Assembly (NCBI GenBank): GCA_963732315.1
Contig: CAVSYY010000012.1
Location: forward strand, 135,828 to 199,827
Reading direction: 5' to 3'
DNA: 64,000 nt
Origin: TOLSYN sp963732315
Lineage (GTDB): Bacteria > Acidobacteriota > Terriglobia > Terriglobales > Acidobacteriaceae
The notes under the pieces were generated by a model. It was not told the DNA's origin. It saw only the letters and a program-made list of their open reading frames with translations, and made no database searches. The position numbers and the translations under genes are program-made. This document shows positions 42,389 through 50,263 of the stretch, piece by piece. Position 1 is the first letter of the stretch. Every line of letters begins with the position of its first letter.

Positions 42389-42895
42389 TTGTCCAACAGC
42401 GCACTGGTGTTCACGTTCCCGGAGATGCTTGCCGCACAGGATATCGAGATCGGCCGTTGGAAGGAGTGGTTCCTGCAGCAGCCGGCGGACCTGCTCGATC
42501 TTCCCCTCGACATCGCCAAAGCGAAAGACCTGCGCTCCGCGCTCTTCCACATGTTCCTGGTCGAGCTGAGCTTTGCCCAGGCGCTCAACGACCTTCGCGA
42601 CCCCAATGCCTCACGCGCCGATCTGCTCGCGCTTCCGCACGCAACCTTCGACGAACTCTTCGTCATCCACCAGCAGGCCTTTGCGCTGTTAAAGCAGTGG
42701 GTCGAGCGCGCAACCCCCGAAGACGCGGCGAAGCTCTTCATTCGGGGCGAACTGCGCGTCTCCCGAAAGAAGTGCTTCATCCAGGTGATGGAGCACAACG
42801 TACGCCACTTCGCGCAGCTCGCTGTTGCGCTGCGCGTGGCCGGCCACCCCACCGACTGGATGCACGATTTCATCTTCAACCCTTCCATGCCGTAG
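42389..42895 (+). CDS. DinB-family protein
   Basis: 168 residues from a TTG at 42389; GGAGGG lies 5 nt upstream and no in-frame ATG is near. A four-helix bundle with metal-ligand histidines in the DinB layout: LFHMFLVELSF, then H in PHATFDELF, and the pair in MEHNVRHFAQL. Members coordinate Ni/Zn and include thiol-dependent transferases; the substrate here is unknown. Probably the third gene of the purD-purE transcript, followed by a strong hairpin. Confidence 0.82.
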   Translation: MSNSALVFTFPEMLAAQDIEIGRWKEWFLQQPADLLDLPLDIAKAKDLRSALFHMFLVELSFAQALNDLRDPNASRADLLALPHATFDELFVIHQQAFALLKQWVERATPEDAAKLFIRGELRVSRKKCFIQVMEHNVRHFAQLAVALRVAGHPTDWMHDFIFNPSMP

Positions 42896-42903
42896 CCAAA
42901 TAA

Positions 42904-42933
42904 GAGAGGGCCGGCGCTCCTGCCGGCCCTCTC
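42904..42933 (+). terminator. strong hairpin after the DinB-family gene
   Basis: A perfect 12-bp stem, GAGAGGGCCGGC (42904-42915) and GCCGGCCCTCTC (42922-42933), 6-nt loop, no T run. It may end transcription with help from Rho, or protect the 3' end of the mRNA. Confidence 0.6.
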
Positions 42934-42937
42934 ACAG

Positions 42938-42974
42938 GTGGCCCATATTTGCCCGCAGTTGGCAAATGTGGGGA
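42938..42974. repeat. dispersed palindromic repeat, GTGGCCCA family, copy d
   Basis: CCCATATTTGCC (from 42942) and GGCAAATGTGGG (to 42972) around CGCAGTT. It lies directly after the hairpin at 42904, between convergent genes. Confidence 0.75.
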
Positions 42975-42996
42975 ACATCAGGAATCAACCTCAGCC

Positions 42997-43404
42997 CTAT
43001 ACCGCCACGGTCTTCCGAATCGCGATCTCCATCGCCGGCGGATGCGTCAGCGTGTTGTGAATCAGGCAGCGGCGCACCGCCTCGTCCACGCCCTTCACAT
43101 GCTCGTCGCCCAATCCGGCCGGCACGTCCACTTCAATCTTGAACTGATCCAGCCGCGCCGGGTTTTTCGCTTTCTCGGCCGTCACCCGGACCTTGGTTCC
43201 CTCCACCGGCAGCTTCTGCCGTTTCAGGTAGTCAACCGCGTAAAAAGCGGCGCAGGAGCCCAGCGAGGCCAGCATCAGCTCCGGCGGCGTCATTCCCTCA
43301 TCGAAGCCGCCATTCTCCTCCGGCTGGTCGCTCACAACCGAGTTCTTCCGCGCCTTGATCTCAAACTGCACTGCTCCCAGATGTTCCACCGAAACTTCCA
43401 GCAT
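42997..43404 (-). CDS. OsmC/Ohr family protein
   Basis: 135 residues. OsmC fold with both redox cysteines: one in LGSCAAFYAVDYLKR and the second in RRCLIHNTLTHPP. The TPPELMLASLG stretch before the first Cys is typical. Members reduce organic hydroperoxides with lipoyl or other thiols; this one is of the YhfA-like sub-type, whose substrate is not established. Monocistronic, minus strand, 22 nt from repeat copy d. Confidence 0.88.
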   Translation of the reverse strand: MLEVSVEHLGAVQFEIKARKNSVVSDQPEENGGFDEGMTPPELMLASLGSCAAFYAVDYLKRQKLPVEGTKVRVTAEKAKNPARLDQFKIEVDVPAGLGDEHVKGVDEAVRRCLIHNTLTHPPAMEIAIRKTVAV

Positions 43405-43479
43405 CGCGATTCTCCTTCCAAATGAACTGATCTGCCTGCCAGTGCCCGCACCGCCTGCTCTGGCAATTGTAAAAACGAC

Positions 43480-44229
43480 CTACCTGGCTGCCGCTCCAAA
43501 CGGCACCTCTGCCCCCGCACGCATCTGCATCATCTCGGTCACCGTGGTAAACAGAAATCCCCGGTCTTTATATTCGCGGATGAGTTCGTCGGTGGCCCGC
43601 ACCGTGTGGCTGCGGTCTTCGCCCATTCGCAGGTGGCCGCCATCGTGCAGCAGCACCACTTCGCCGCCCGCAATCTGCTGCCGCGCGTGCTTCAGAATTA
43701 CCTCGGGAGACTTCGCCGACCAGTCAAAGCAGGTCACCCGCCACATCACCGGAAACATCTTCAGCTCCCCGACCACCCTGAACGTCCCCGGCCTGCGTCC
43801 CCCGAACGGCGGACGGAACAGGAACGGACGCTCGCCCGTCGCGTCCTCGATCGCCTTCGAGGTATCTTCCAGCTCCTTGCGCAGCTCGGTCTGGCTGGCA
43901 AAAATCAGGTTCCGATGCTGGAAGCTGTGATTGCCCACCGCGTGTCCCGCCGCGAACACCGCGCGCGCAATCTCCGGACGCTCCCGCACATAGCGCCCCA
44001 GCATGAAGAACGTCGCCGGCACCTGGTGCTTGCCCAGCACCTCCAGCAGCTTCATCGTCCACGGGTCGTTCGGCCCGTCGTCGTAGGTCAGCGCCAGAAC
44101 CTTCTGGCCTTCCTGGATGCCGTTAAAGTTTTCGCCATAGAGCTGCGACCACGGAACCATGGTGTGCGCTCCGGCAAAGGTAGCGGCGCCCGCCGCCAAC
44201 GCTCCCGCTAGATAGCCGATCATCGCCAT
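43480..44229 (-). CDS. polysaccharide deacetylase (NodB domain)
   Basis: 249 residues from the ATG at 44229 (GGAGAG upstream); an upstream GTG adds ten residues without a better site. A hydrophobic N-terminus (MIGYLAGALAAGAATFAGA) may be a signal anchor. CE4 motifs in order: TYDDGP (catalytic base and metal Asp), HSFQH (metal histidines), RPPFGGR, DWSAKSP and LLHDGG (catalytic His). It should remove N-acetyl groups from a cell-envelope polymer such as peptidoglycan or an exopolysaccharide. Confidence 0.92.
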   Translation of the reverse strand: MAMIGYLAGALAAGAATFAGAHTMVPWSQLYGENFNGIQEGQKVLALTYDDGPNDPWTMKLLEVLGKHQVPATFFMLGRYVRERPEIARAVFAAGHAVGNHSFQHRNLIFASQTELRKELEDTSKAIEDATGERPFLFRPPFGGRRPGTFRVVGELKMFPVMWRVTCFDWSAKSPEVILKHARQQIAGGEVVLLHDGGHLRMGEDRSHTVRATDELIREYKDRGFLFTTVTEMMQMRAGAEVPFGAAAR

Positions 44230-44349
44230 AATTCTACGCTCTCCAGCTCGTCCGCTCACCTGTTCTCATCCAATCCTGTTGCTCCCACCGCACACCCCGC
44301 GCTATGCTTCGGGTGAGCTCCTCAAACAATCATCGACGGCGCCTCGACC

Positions 44350-45015
44350 ATGGCCAATCTTTTTGAAGCACCCCGATATATCGCCGTAGAAGGCCCGATT
44401 CGCGTCGGCAAGAGCACGCTCACCCGTTTTCTGGCCGCCCAACTGCACGGCCAGCTGGTGCAGGAAGCCGAGGAAAACCCATTCCTCTCCGCCTTTTACG
44501 ACGGAGAACCGGGCGCGGCGTTCCAAGCTCAGTTCGCCTTCCTCATCCGCCGCTACGAGCAGATGCGCGCCTTGTCGGCCGCCCGCAGCGCGCAAAAAAT
44601 CATCGTCACCGACTACATCTTCGAAAAAGACAAGCTTTTCGCCAACCTCAACCTCACCGACCCGGAACTGGCCATCTACGACCGCTACTACAAACTCTTG
44701 CGCAGCGAGCTGCCCACCCCTGACCTGGTCATCTACCTTCAGGCCCCGCTCGATGTCCTCCGCAAGCGGCTCCGCCGCAAAAACGTCGCCAACGAGCGCG
44801 CCATCAGCGACGAGTACATGGAAGAGGTCGTCAAGGCCTACGAACATTTCTTCTTCCACTACTCCGCCAGCGATTTGCTGGTGGTCAATACCGCCGAGAT
44901 CGACTTCGTCGAGCGCAGCGACGATCTCCAGGTCCTGCTCCGCCGGGTCAGCGAGCCCATCAAGGGCACGCAATATTTCCTGCCCCTCGGCCAGCAGGAT
45001 CACGAGCGGGAATAG
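44350..45015 (+). CDS. deoxynucleoside kinase family protein
   Basis: 221 residues. P-loop GPIRVGKST (15-23), the EEN motif (AEENPFLSAFY) that binds the nucleoside, DYIFEKDKLFA replacing the DRS-type motif, and a lid RKRLRRKNVANER. This is the dGK/dCK-type family that phosphorylates deoxyribonucleosides in salvage. It is read in the same direction as panB-panC with a 196-nt gap; in many bacteria such kinases sit beside folK and panB. Confidence 0.9.
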   Translation: MANLFEAPRYIAVEGPIRVGKSTLTRFLAAQLHGQLVQEAEENPFLSAFYDGEPGAAFQAQFAFLIRRYEQMRALSAARSAQKIIVTDYIFEKDKLFANLNLTDPELAIYDRYYKLLRSELPTPDLVIYLQAPLDVLRKRLRRKNVANERAISDEYMEEVVKAYEHFFFHYSASDLLVVNTAEIDFVERSDDLQVLLRRVSEPIKGTQYFLPLGQQDHERE

Positions 45016-45089
45016 CGCGCTGGAATCCGCTCCCCGGTTGCCTCGGCTCTCTCCCAGCGGCTACAATCAGCCCGGCCCCTTTGGCCATT

Positions 45090-45140
45090 CGCGCCCCGGC
45101 GTCAGCGGCCGGAGGGCTACCAGTTGGCCCGTGCCCGTCA
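45090..45140. repeat. CGGCCGGAGCGGC-family repeat
   Basis: GCGCCCCGGCGTCAGCGGCC, then GGAGGGCTACCAGTTGGCCCGTGCCCG. Fills part of the gap between the kinase and panB. Confidence 0.55.
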
Positions 45141-45211
45141 CAGTACCCGAGGGGAAGCACAGGCGGCATCCGCTGATTTGCGAAAAATGCGGAGCTGCAC
45201 TGGAGGATTCT

Positions 45212-46099
45212 ATGAGCATCACCAGCGGCGATTTCCGCCAACGCGTCACCGTGCAAACCCTGGCGGAGAAAAAGCACAAGCGCGAACCCATCGTCTCGCT
45301 CACCGCCTACGATTACGCCACCGCGCGCCTGGCCGATGAAGCCGGCGTGGACCTCATCCTGGTCGGAGACTCGCTCGCCCAGGTCGTGCTCGGCTATGAC
45401 AGCACCCTGCCGGTCACCGTGGAGGAGATGCTGCATCACACCCGCGCCGTACGTCGCGCCGTGCACCGCGCCTTTCTGGTGGCGGACATGCCCTTTGGCT
45501 CCTATCACGCCGGCAGCCGCAAGGCGGTGGAGAACGCCGTGCGCTTCGTCAAGGACGGCGGCGCCGAAGCGGTCAAAATCGAGGGCGGAATCTCGCGCCT
45601 TCCCATCATCCACCGCATCCTCGACGCGGAGATTCCGGTCATCGGCCACATCGGATTGACTCCCCAGTCCGTGCACCGCATGGGCGGCTACAAGGTGCAG
45701 GGCAAGACCGCGCCCGCCATCGACGCTCTGCTCGCCGACGCCGAAGCGCTCGACCGCGCCGGCGTGGCCGCAATCGTTCTGGAAGGCATTCCGCGCGAAG
45801 TCGCCGCCCGCATCACCGCCCAGGTCGCAACTCCCACCATCGGCATCGGTGCCGGACCGGAGTGCGACGGGCAGATCCTGGTCTTTCACGACCTCGCCGG
45901 ACTCACCTTCCATCCCCCCGCCAAGTTCGTGCGCCGCTACTGCAATGCCGGCGAGCTCATCGCCCAGGCCATCCACTCCTACTGCGACGACGTACGCAGC
46001 GCCGCGTTTCCCGCCGATACCGAGTCCTACCACCTGCCGCGCGAGGCCAACCAGTCTCCCGGCGAAACCGCTCCGGCTCCGCTTGCCGGACGGAAATAA
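45212..46099 (+). CDS. panB: 3-methyl-2-oxobutanoate hydroxymethyltransferase
   Basis: 295 residues from the ATG at 45212 (TGGAGGA 6 nt upstream); a longer open frame to 44753 overlaps the kinase and is not conserved. Makes ketopantoate from 2-oxoisovalerate and methylene-THF. LTAYDYATARLADEAGVD, VGDSLAQVVLGYDST, KIEGG, GHIGLTPQSVHRMGGYKVQG and the Glu in VLEGIP are all intact. The last about 30 residues are a polar tail beyond the usual end. Confidence 0.96.
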   Translation: MSITSGDFRQRVTVQTLAEKKHKREPIVSLTAYDYATARLADEAGVDLILVGDSLAQVVLGYDSTLPVTVEEMLHHTRAVRRAVHRAFLVADMPFGSYHAGSRKAVENAVRFVKDGGAEAVKIEGGISRLPIIHRILDAEIPVIGHIGLTPQSVHRMGGYKVQGKTAPAIDALLADAEALDRAGVAAIVLEGIPREVAARITAQVATPTIGIGAGPECDGQILVFHDLAGLTFHPPAKFVRRYCNAGELIAQAIHSYCDDVRSAAFPADTESYHLPREANQSPGETAPAPLAGRK

Positions 46100-46105
46100 T
46101 CATCC

Positions 46106-46789
46106 ATGAACGCACCCACCAAATCCGTACTCGCAATCCTCTGTCTCTGCATCGGCCTTTCCGCGCAGCCGCATCCGTCCACCGCATCCGCAACCGCCAA
46201 GAAGGCCGCCGGGCGCGCCGAATGTGTCAGCTCCGTCGGACTCTGCGTCACCGTACCTGCCTCCTGGCAGCGCCTTGGCAACATCTTTGACGATCTTGGC
46301 TTCGTCGTCGCCGAGCCTCATCCCGGAGCCGACTCCGGCAGGTTGCCGCAGCTTACCGTCGCCGCCATCGGCCCGCTCCCCAACGAAGACAACGGCGAGC
46401 CGCCATCGCTCGATTCCGTAATGGACCTCATTCTCACCCCAGGCGACACCTTCGCCTCGGTCGAAACCCTGCAACGCTCCCGCCAGCTGCTCAACGGCGC
46501 CGAGGCCGAAATGGTGCGCGTCCAGTTCCACGACAAGTCCGGCGATGCCGGGCCCATCGAAGATGTCGCGCTCATCCAGGGAAGCGACGGGCTCGTCTAC
46601 TCCATCGCGCTGCGCTGTGCGCCCGAGGATTTCCCGCGCCTCGAACCGCTCTTCCAGCAGACCGCGCAGAGCTGGCATCTCCAGCCCGTAGCCTCCGCAC
46701 CCGTGGCTCCCGCTCTGCCCACTCCGGCGCCTGCACCTTCGGCGCCCGCATCTTCGTCGCAACCCAAACCGAACTCCGGAAAGCCATGA
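46106..46789 (+). CDS. exported protein of unknown function between panB and panC
   Basis: 227 residues. Signal peptide (SVLAILCLCIGLSAQ) followed by a compact domain: ECVSSVGLCVTVPASWQRLG...GFVVAEPHPG, LTVAAIGPLP and SIALRCAPEDFPRLEPLFQQTAQSWHL. The fold hints at the PsbP-like/DUF1795 group, but no residue proves it. The tail is Pro/Ala/Ser-rich. It lies 6 nt after panB and overlaps the panC start by 4 nt, so it is co-translated with the pantothenate genes, although its export makes a role in that pathway unlikely. Confidence 0.7.
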   Translation: MNAPTKSVLAILCLCIGLSAQPHPSTASATAKKAAGRAECVSSVGLCVTVPASWQRLGNIFDDLGFVVAEPHPGADSGRLPQLTVAAIGPLPNEDNGEPPSLDSVMDLILTPGDTFASVETLQRSRQLLNGAEAEMVRVQFHDKSGDAGPIEDVALIQGSDGLVYSIALRCAPEDFPRLEPLFQQTAQSWHLQPVASAPVAPALPTPAPAPSAPASSSQPKPNSGKP

Positions 46790-47634
46790 AGATCATCCAC
46801 GACATCGGCGAGATGCAGGCCACCAGCCGCGCCGCCAGAGTGCAGGGCCTGACCATCGGCTTCGTTCCCACCATGGGAGCCCTGCATGAAGGCCATCTCT
46901 CGCTGGTGCGCCATGCGCGCGCCCACGCCTCGCTTGTCGTGGTATCGATATTTGTCAATCCACTGCAGTTCGGTCCCGCCGAAGACTTCGCCAAATACCC
47001 ACGCACCCTGCAATCCGATTGCGCCCAGCTCGAAGGCGAAGGCGTCGAGCTGGTCTTCGCTCCCTCCGCCGAGCAGATGTATCCCGCCGGAGCCACCACG
47101 GTGGTCCACGTGCAGGAACTCAGCGAGCGGCTCGATGGCCGCTCCCGCCCCGGACACTTTCGCGGCGTCAGCACCGTGGTCGCCAAGCTCTTCCACATCG
47201 TGCAGCCCGATTGCGCCGTCTTCGGCCAGAAAGATGCCGCGCAGGTCGCCGTGCTGCGCCGCATGGTGCGCGATCTCAATATGCCCATCGAGATGATCGT
47301 CGCGCCCATCGTGCGCGAAGCCGACGGACTCGCGCTCTCCTCGCGTAACGCCTATCTCTCTCCGGACGAGCGCCGCCAGGCTCTGGTCCTCCACCGCGCC
47401 CTGCTGCAAGTCGAAGCCCTGGCCGCCGCAGGCGAAACGGATTCCGCTCGCCTGCGCGCCGCCGCACTCGCCATCCTCGCCTCCGAACCCGCCGCCCAAC
47501 TCGACTACTTCGAAATCATCAACCCGGATACGCTCGAGCCCATCGCCGACATCGCCCAGGGCGCACTCGCCGCCGTCGCCGCATCCTTCGGCCCCACCCG
47601 CCTCATCGACAATCTTCTGCTGCCCCCGCGCTAA
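46786..47634 (+). CDS. panC: pantothenate synthetase
   Basis: 282 residues. Joins pantoate and beta-alanine using ATP. The HIGH-like motif is in PTMGALHEGHLSLVRHAR, followed by FVNPLQFGPAEDFAKYPR, GQKDAAQVAVLRRMV and the KMSKS-like LSSRNAYLS. Start ATGA overlaps the previous stop. Together with panB it provides pantothenate for CoA and the ACP prosthetic group; panD and panE are not seen. Confidence 0.97.
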   Translation: MKIIHDIGEMQATSRAARVQGLTIGFVPTMGALHEGHLSLVRHARAHASLVVVSIFVNPLQFGPAEDFAKYPRTLQSDCAQLEGEGVELVFAPSAEQMYPAGATTVVHVQELSERLDGRSRPGHFRGVSTVVAKLFHIVQPDCAVFGQKDAAQVAVLRRMVRDLNMPIEMIVAPIVREADGLALSSRNAYLSPDERRQALVLHRALLQVEALAAAGETDSARLRAAALAILASEPAAQLDYFEIINPDTLEPIADIAQGALAAVAASFGPTRLIDNLLLPPR

Positions 47635-47644
47635 AAGCCTCAGG

Positions 47645-47682
47645 GTGGCCCACATCCGCCATCTTTTGGCGAATGTGGGATC
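47645..47682. repeat. dispersed palindromic repeat, GTGGCCCA family, copy e
   Basis: CCCACATCCGCC and GGCGAATGTGGG around ATCTTTT, 15 nt past the panC stop. Confidence 0.75.
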
Positions 47683-47731
47683 TGGCCAATGCGCTTTCAC
47701 CCTTCCGCAACAGTGCTAGAATTCGCTTCTG

Positions 47732-49438
47732 ATGCACCCGCGGTTATGCGCCCTACCAAAGACGCTTTGTGGCTTTCGAAAAACGCTTCGCGGATCGCTG
47801 AGAGCGCCTGCGTGGACCGGCCTTCTGCTCTTGCTCTGCAGCGTGGCTGCCTCTGCCGCTCCGCACAAAGAGCTCGCCCGCCGGGTGGATGCCATCCTGG
47901 CGCGCGCCGATGTAGTGCGCGGCTTCTGGGGCGTTGAGATCGAGGATCTGGACACCGGGGAGGTGCTGTACTCGCACGAAGCCGACCGCCTCTTTTCGCC
48001 CGCTTCCAACACCAAGCTCTTCACCACCGCGGCGGCCCTGGCGCTCATCGGCCCCAACTACCGCTTTCGCACCACCATCGAATCCGCCGCCCCGCCCGAC
48101 GCATCCGGACGCCTCACCGGAGACCTGGTGCTGGTGGGCCGCGGAGATCCTAACCTAAGCGGCCGCGCCCTTCCCTTCGACCTGAAAACCGAGCGGCCTT
48201 TTCCTCCCGCTCGCGTCATCGAGGAACTCGCCGATCAGGTAGTGGCCCATGGCGTTAAAGTCATCGAGGGCGACATCATCGCCGACGACAGCTTCTACGT
48301 CGATGAACCCTACGGCCAGGGATGGTCGCAGGAGGACCTCGTCTGGGAGTCGGGCGCTCCGGTCTCCGCCCTGGCTGTCAATGACAACGTGGTGTACTTC
48401 AACATTGTTCCCGGCGCACATCCCGGCGAGCACGCCCTCGTCACCGCCTCGCCTTTCGCCGCGGGCTACGAGATCGAAAACCGCATCGTGACCACGCCTG
48501 CCGGCAGCGGCCCGCGCAAGATTTCAATTGATCGTCACATGGGCTCCAACCGCGTGCAGCTCTGGGGCACCATTCCTGTGAACGACCCTGCCACCAGCGA
48601 GGCGCTGGCCATTGAGGACCCCGCGCAGTGGTGCGCCCGCCTGCTCGCCGAATTGCTGGCCAGGCGCGGCGTCGTCCTTCACGGCCGCACTCGCGCTCAT
48701 CATCTGGAGAGGAATGAGCTCAGCGCCTTGCCGGTGAAAGCAAATACGGCCAATGGAGCGGGCCCGGCGAACGGCGGCGCTGCGGAGGGCAGTGCGACTG
48801 GCACACCGCCGCAGGCTGCTCCGCTCACCAGCGCCCTGGGCGACCATGTTGGTAACTATGCTGGCGCTCTCCCGCGCTCTCAGCCCGTGGTTCTCGCCGT
48901 TCACGATTCGCCGCCGCTCGGCGTGGACATCCGCGTCATCAACAAGGTCAGCCAGAATCTCCACGCCGAAATGCTGCTCCGCCTGCTGGGACGCGAGAAA
49001 GGCACCAGCGGCTCGGTGGCCGCCGGCCTGGAAGTATCGCGCGGGTTTTTAACCCAGGCGGGCCTGTCGCAAGAGGAATACATCTTCTACGACGGCTCCG
49101 GACTCTCCCGTCTAAACCTGGTCTCGCCCCAAGCCACCGTAAAGCTGCTGCGTTACGCGGCCAGCCAGCCCTGGGGCCCGGAATTCATCGATACCCTGCC
49201 GCTTGCCGGAGTGGACGGAACCCTGTCGGGGCGCTTCCAAACCCTTCCTGCCGGAGCCCTGCTGCGCGCCAAGACCGGCACGCTCGATCACGTCAACGTT
49301 CTCTCCGGATATCTCACCACCGCCACCGGCCAGCGTCTCGTCTTTTCCATCCTGGGCAACCACCACACCCTGTCCGGCAGGCAGGCCAGCGAAGTCATCG
49401 ATCAGATCGTCCTGGAAGCCGCGCGCGCCCGCGACTAA
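47732..49438 (+). CDS. dacB: D-alanyl-D-alanine carboxypeptidase/endopeptidase (PBP4, peptidase S13)
   Basis: 568 residues with a signal peptide (WTGLLLLLCSVAASAAP, residues about 28-44). The penicillin-binding motifs are SNTK (Ser92 to Lys95), SQN in VSQNLHAEM, and KTG in LRAKTGTLDHV. A large domain inserted between the first two motifs is typical of class C PBP4. It trims or cleaves peptidoglycan cross-links in the periplasm. A Gly/Ala/Asn-rich stretch (about 335-360) is probably a flexible loop. The stop is followed within 6 nt by an 18-bp tandem repeat. Confidence 0.94.
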   Translation: MHPRLCALPKTLCGFRKTLRGSLRAPAWTGLLLLLCSVAASAAPHKELARRVDAILARADVVRGFWGVEIEDLDTGEVLYSHEADRLFSPASNTKLFTTAAALALIGPNYRFRTTIESAAPPDASGRLTGDLVLVGRGDPNLSGRALPFDLKTERPFPPARVIEELADQVVAHGVKVIEGDIIADDSFYVDEPYGQGWSQEDLVWESGAPVSALAVNDNVVYFNIVPGAHPGEHALVTASPFAAGYEIENRIVTTPAGSGPRKISIDRHMGSNRVQLWGTIPVNDPATSEALAIEDPAQWCARLLAELLARRGVVLHGRTRAHHLERNELSALPVKANTANGAGPANGGAAEGSATGTPPQAAPLTSALGDHVGNYAGALPRSQPVVLAVHDSPPLGVDIRVINKVSQNLHAEMLLRLLGREKGTSGSVAAGLEVSRGFLTQAGLSQEEYIFYDGSGLSRLNLVSPQATVKLLRYAASQPWGPEFIDTLPLAGVDGTLSGRFQTLPAGALLRAKTGTLDHVNVLSGYLTTATGQRLVFSILGNHHTLSGRQASEVIDQIVLEAARARD

Positions 49439-49444
49439 CCAGCG

Positions 49445-49606
49445 CCTTTGCCGTTGCACTTGCCTTTGCCTTTGCCGTTGCACTTGCCTTTGCCGTTGCA
49501 CTTGCCTTTGCCGTTGCACTTGCCTTTGCCGTTGCACTTGCCTTTGCCGTTGCACTTGCCTTTGCCGTTGCACTTGCCTTTGCTCTTGCATTTGCCACTG
49601 TTCTTG
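49445..49606. repeat. 18-bp minisatellite after dacB
   Basis: Unit CCTTTGCCGTTGCACTTG. Seven exact copies start at 49445, 49469, 49487, 49505, 49523, 49541 and 49559, with one extra CCTTTG after the first, then a degraded unit (49577-49594) and CCACTGTTCTTG. The unit itself is three diverged hexamers ending in TTG. Exact identity of the copies implies recent slippage or expansion. Confidence 0.95.
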
Positions 49607-49610
49607 AAGG

Positions 49611-49636
49611 GTCATCCTGAGCGCAGCGAAGGACCC
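49611..49636. repeat. GTCATCCTGAGCG...GAAGGACC dispersed repeat, copy 2
   Basis: GTCATCCTGAGCGCAGCGAA followed by GGACCC, directly after the minisatellite. Copy 1 is at 13351. The remaining 150 nt before the GNAT gene hold no recognisable feature. Confidence 0.75.
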
Positions 49637-49783
49637 CAGCGCCGCCCAAATCTCCCGCGCCGCTCCAGAGGCACTTCAACCCGCACTCGATTTCCCCCCG
49701 TCCCGGCTGCGCACCCGACTCCGCTTCGGCGTCGGCGAAACGCCGATGCGCTAGACTTTCAAAAATGGTTATGGAGGACGAGC

Positions 49784-50263
49784 ATGCTCCAGATTCGCGC
49801 GGCCCAGGCCGAAGACGTGGGAACCATCCTGAAGCTGATTCGGGGTCTGGCCGAGTACGAGCACGAACCGCATGCCGTCGAGGCCACCGAGCAGGACCTG
49901 CTACGCGACGGCTTCGGCGACCACCCGTGCTTCCACTGCGCGCTCGCCGAATGGAACGGCGAGCCGGTCGGCTTCGCCCTCTACTTCTACAACTACTCCA
50001 CCTGGAAGGGCCGCCAGGGAATCTTCCTCGACGACCTCTTCGTTTATCCCGAGCATCGCGGCAAAGGCATCGGCAAGGCGCTGCTTCTGCATGTCGCCCG
50101 CATCGCCGCCGCCCAGAACTGCGGCCGCTACGAGTGGCTGGTGCTCGACTGGAACACTCCGGCCATCGAATTCTACGAAAGCTTGGGCGGCAAGCGGATG
50201 AGCCAGTGGCTTCCCGTTCGGGTCGAAGGCGAAGCTCTTCAGGAACTCGCTAAAAAGAGTTAG
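49784..50263 (+). CDS. GNAT N-acetyltransferase, diamine acetyltransferase-like
   Basis: 159 residues from the ATG at 49784 (TGGAGGA upstream); the frame upstream is the translated minisatellite and is not part of the gene. Acetyl-CoA motif A is DDLFVYPEHRGKGIGKALL, with the RGKGIG pyrophosphate loop. FALYFYNYSTWKGRQGIFLDDLF, GRYEWLVLDWN and AIEFYESLGG are the pattern of the SAT/thialysine N-acetyltransferase group. The substrate may be a polyamine or lysine analogue. Its last 14 nt overlap the convergent membrane hydrolase gene. Confidence 0.9.
   Translation: MLQIRAAQAEDVGTILKLIRGLAEYEHEPHAVEATEQDLLRDGFGDHPCFHCALAEWNGEPVGFALYFYNYSTWKGRQGIFLDDLFVYPEHRGKGIGKALLLHVARIAAAQNCGRYEWLVLDWNTPAIEFYESLGGKRMSQWLPVRVEGEALQELAKKS

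Noticed and set aside
45150..45214. zinc-ribbon-like CEKCGAALE just before panB, as a fused domain
   Set aside because: Only a few residues, preceded by repeat DNA, and panB has its own ribosome binding site and start immediately after.
49445..49606. CRISPR array
   Set aside because: Units are contiguous with no unique spacers, so this is a minisatellite.
49448..49783. N-terminal extension of the GNAT protein made of PLPLHL repeats
   Set aside because: It is the translated minisatellite; the true start at 49784 has a TGGAGGA site and the family N-terminus.
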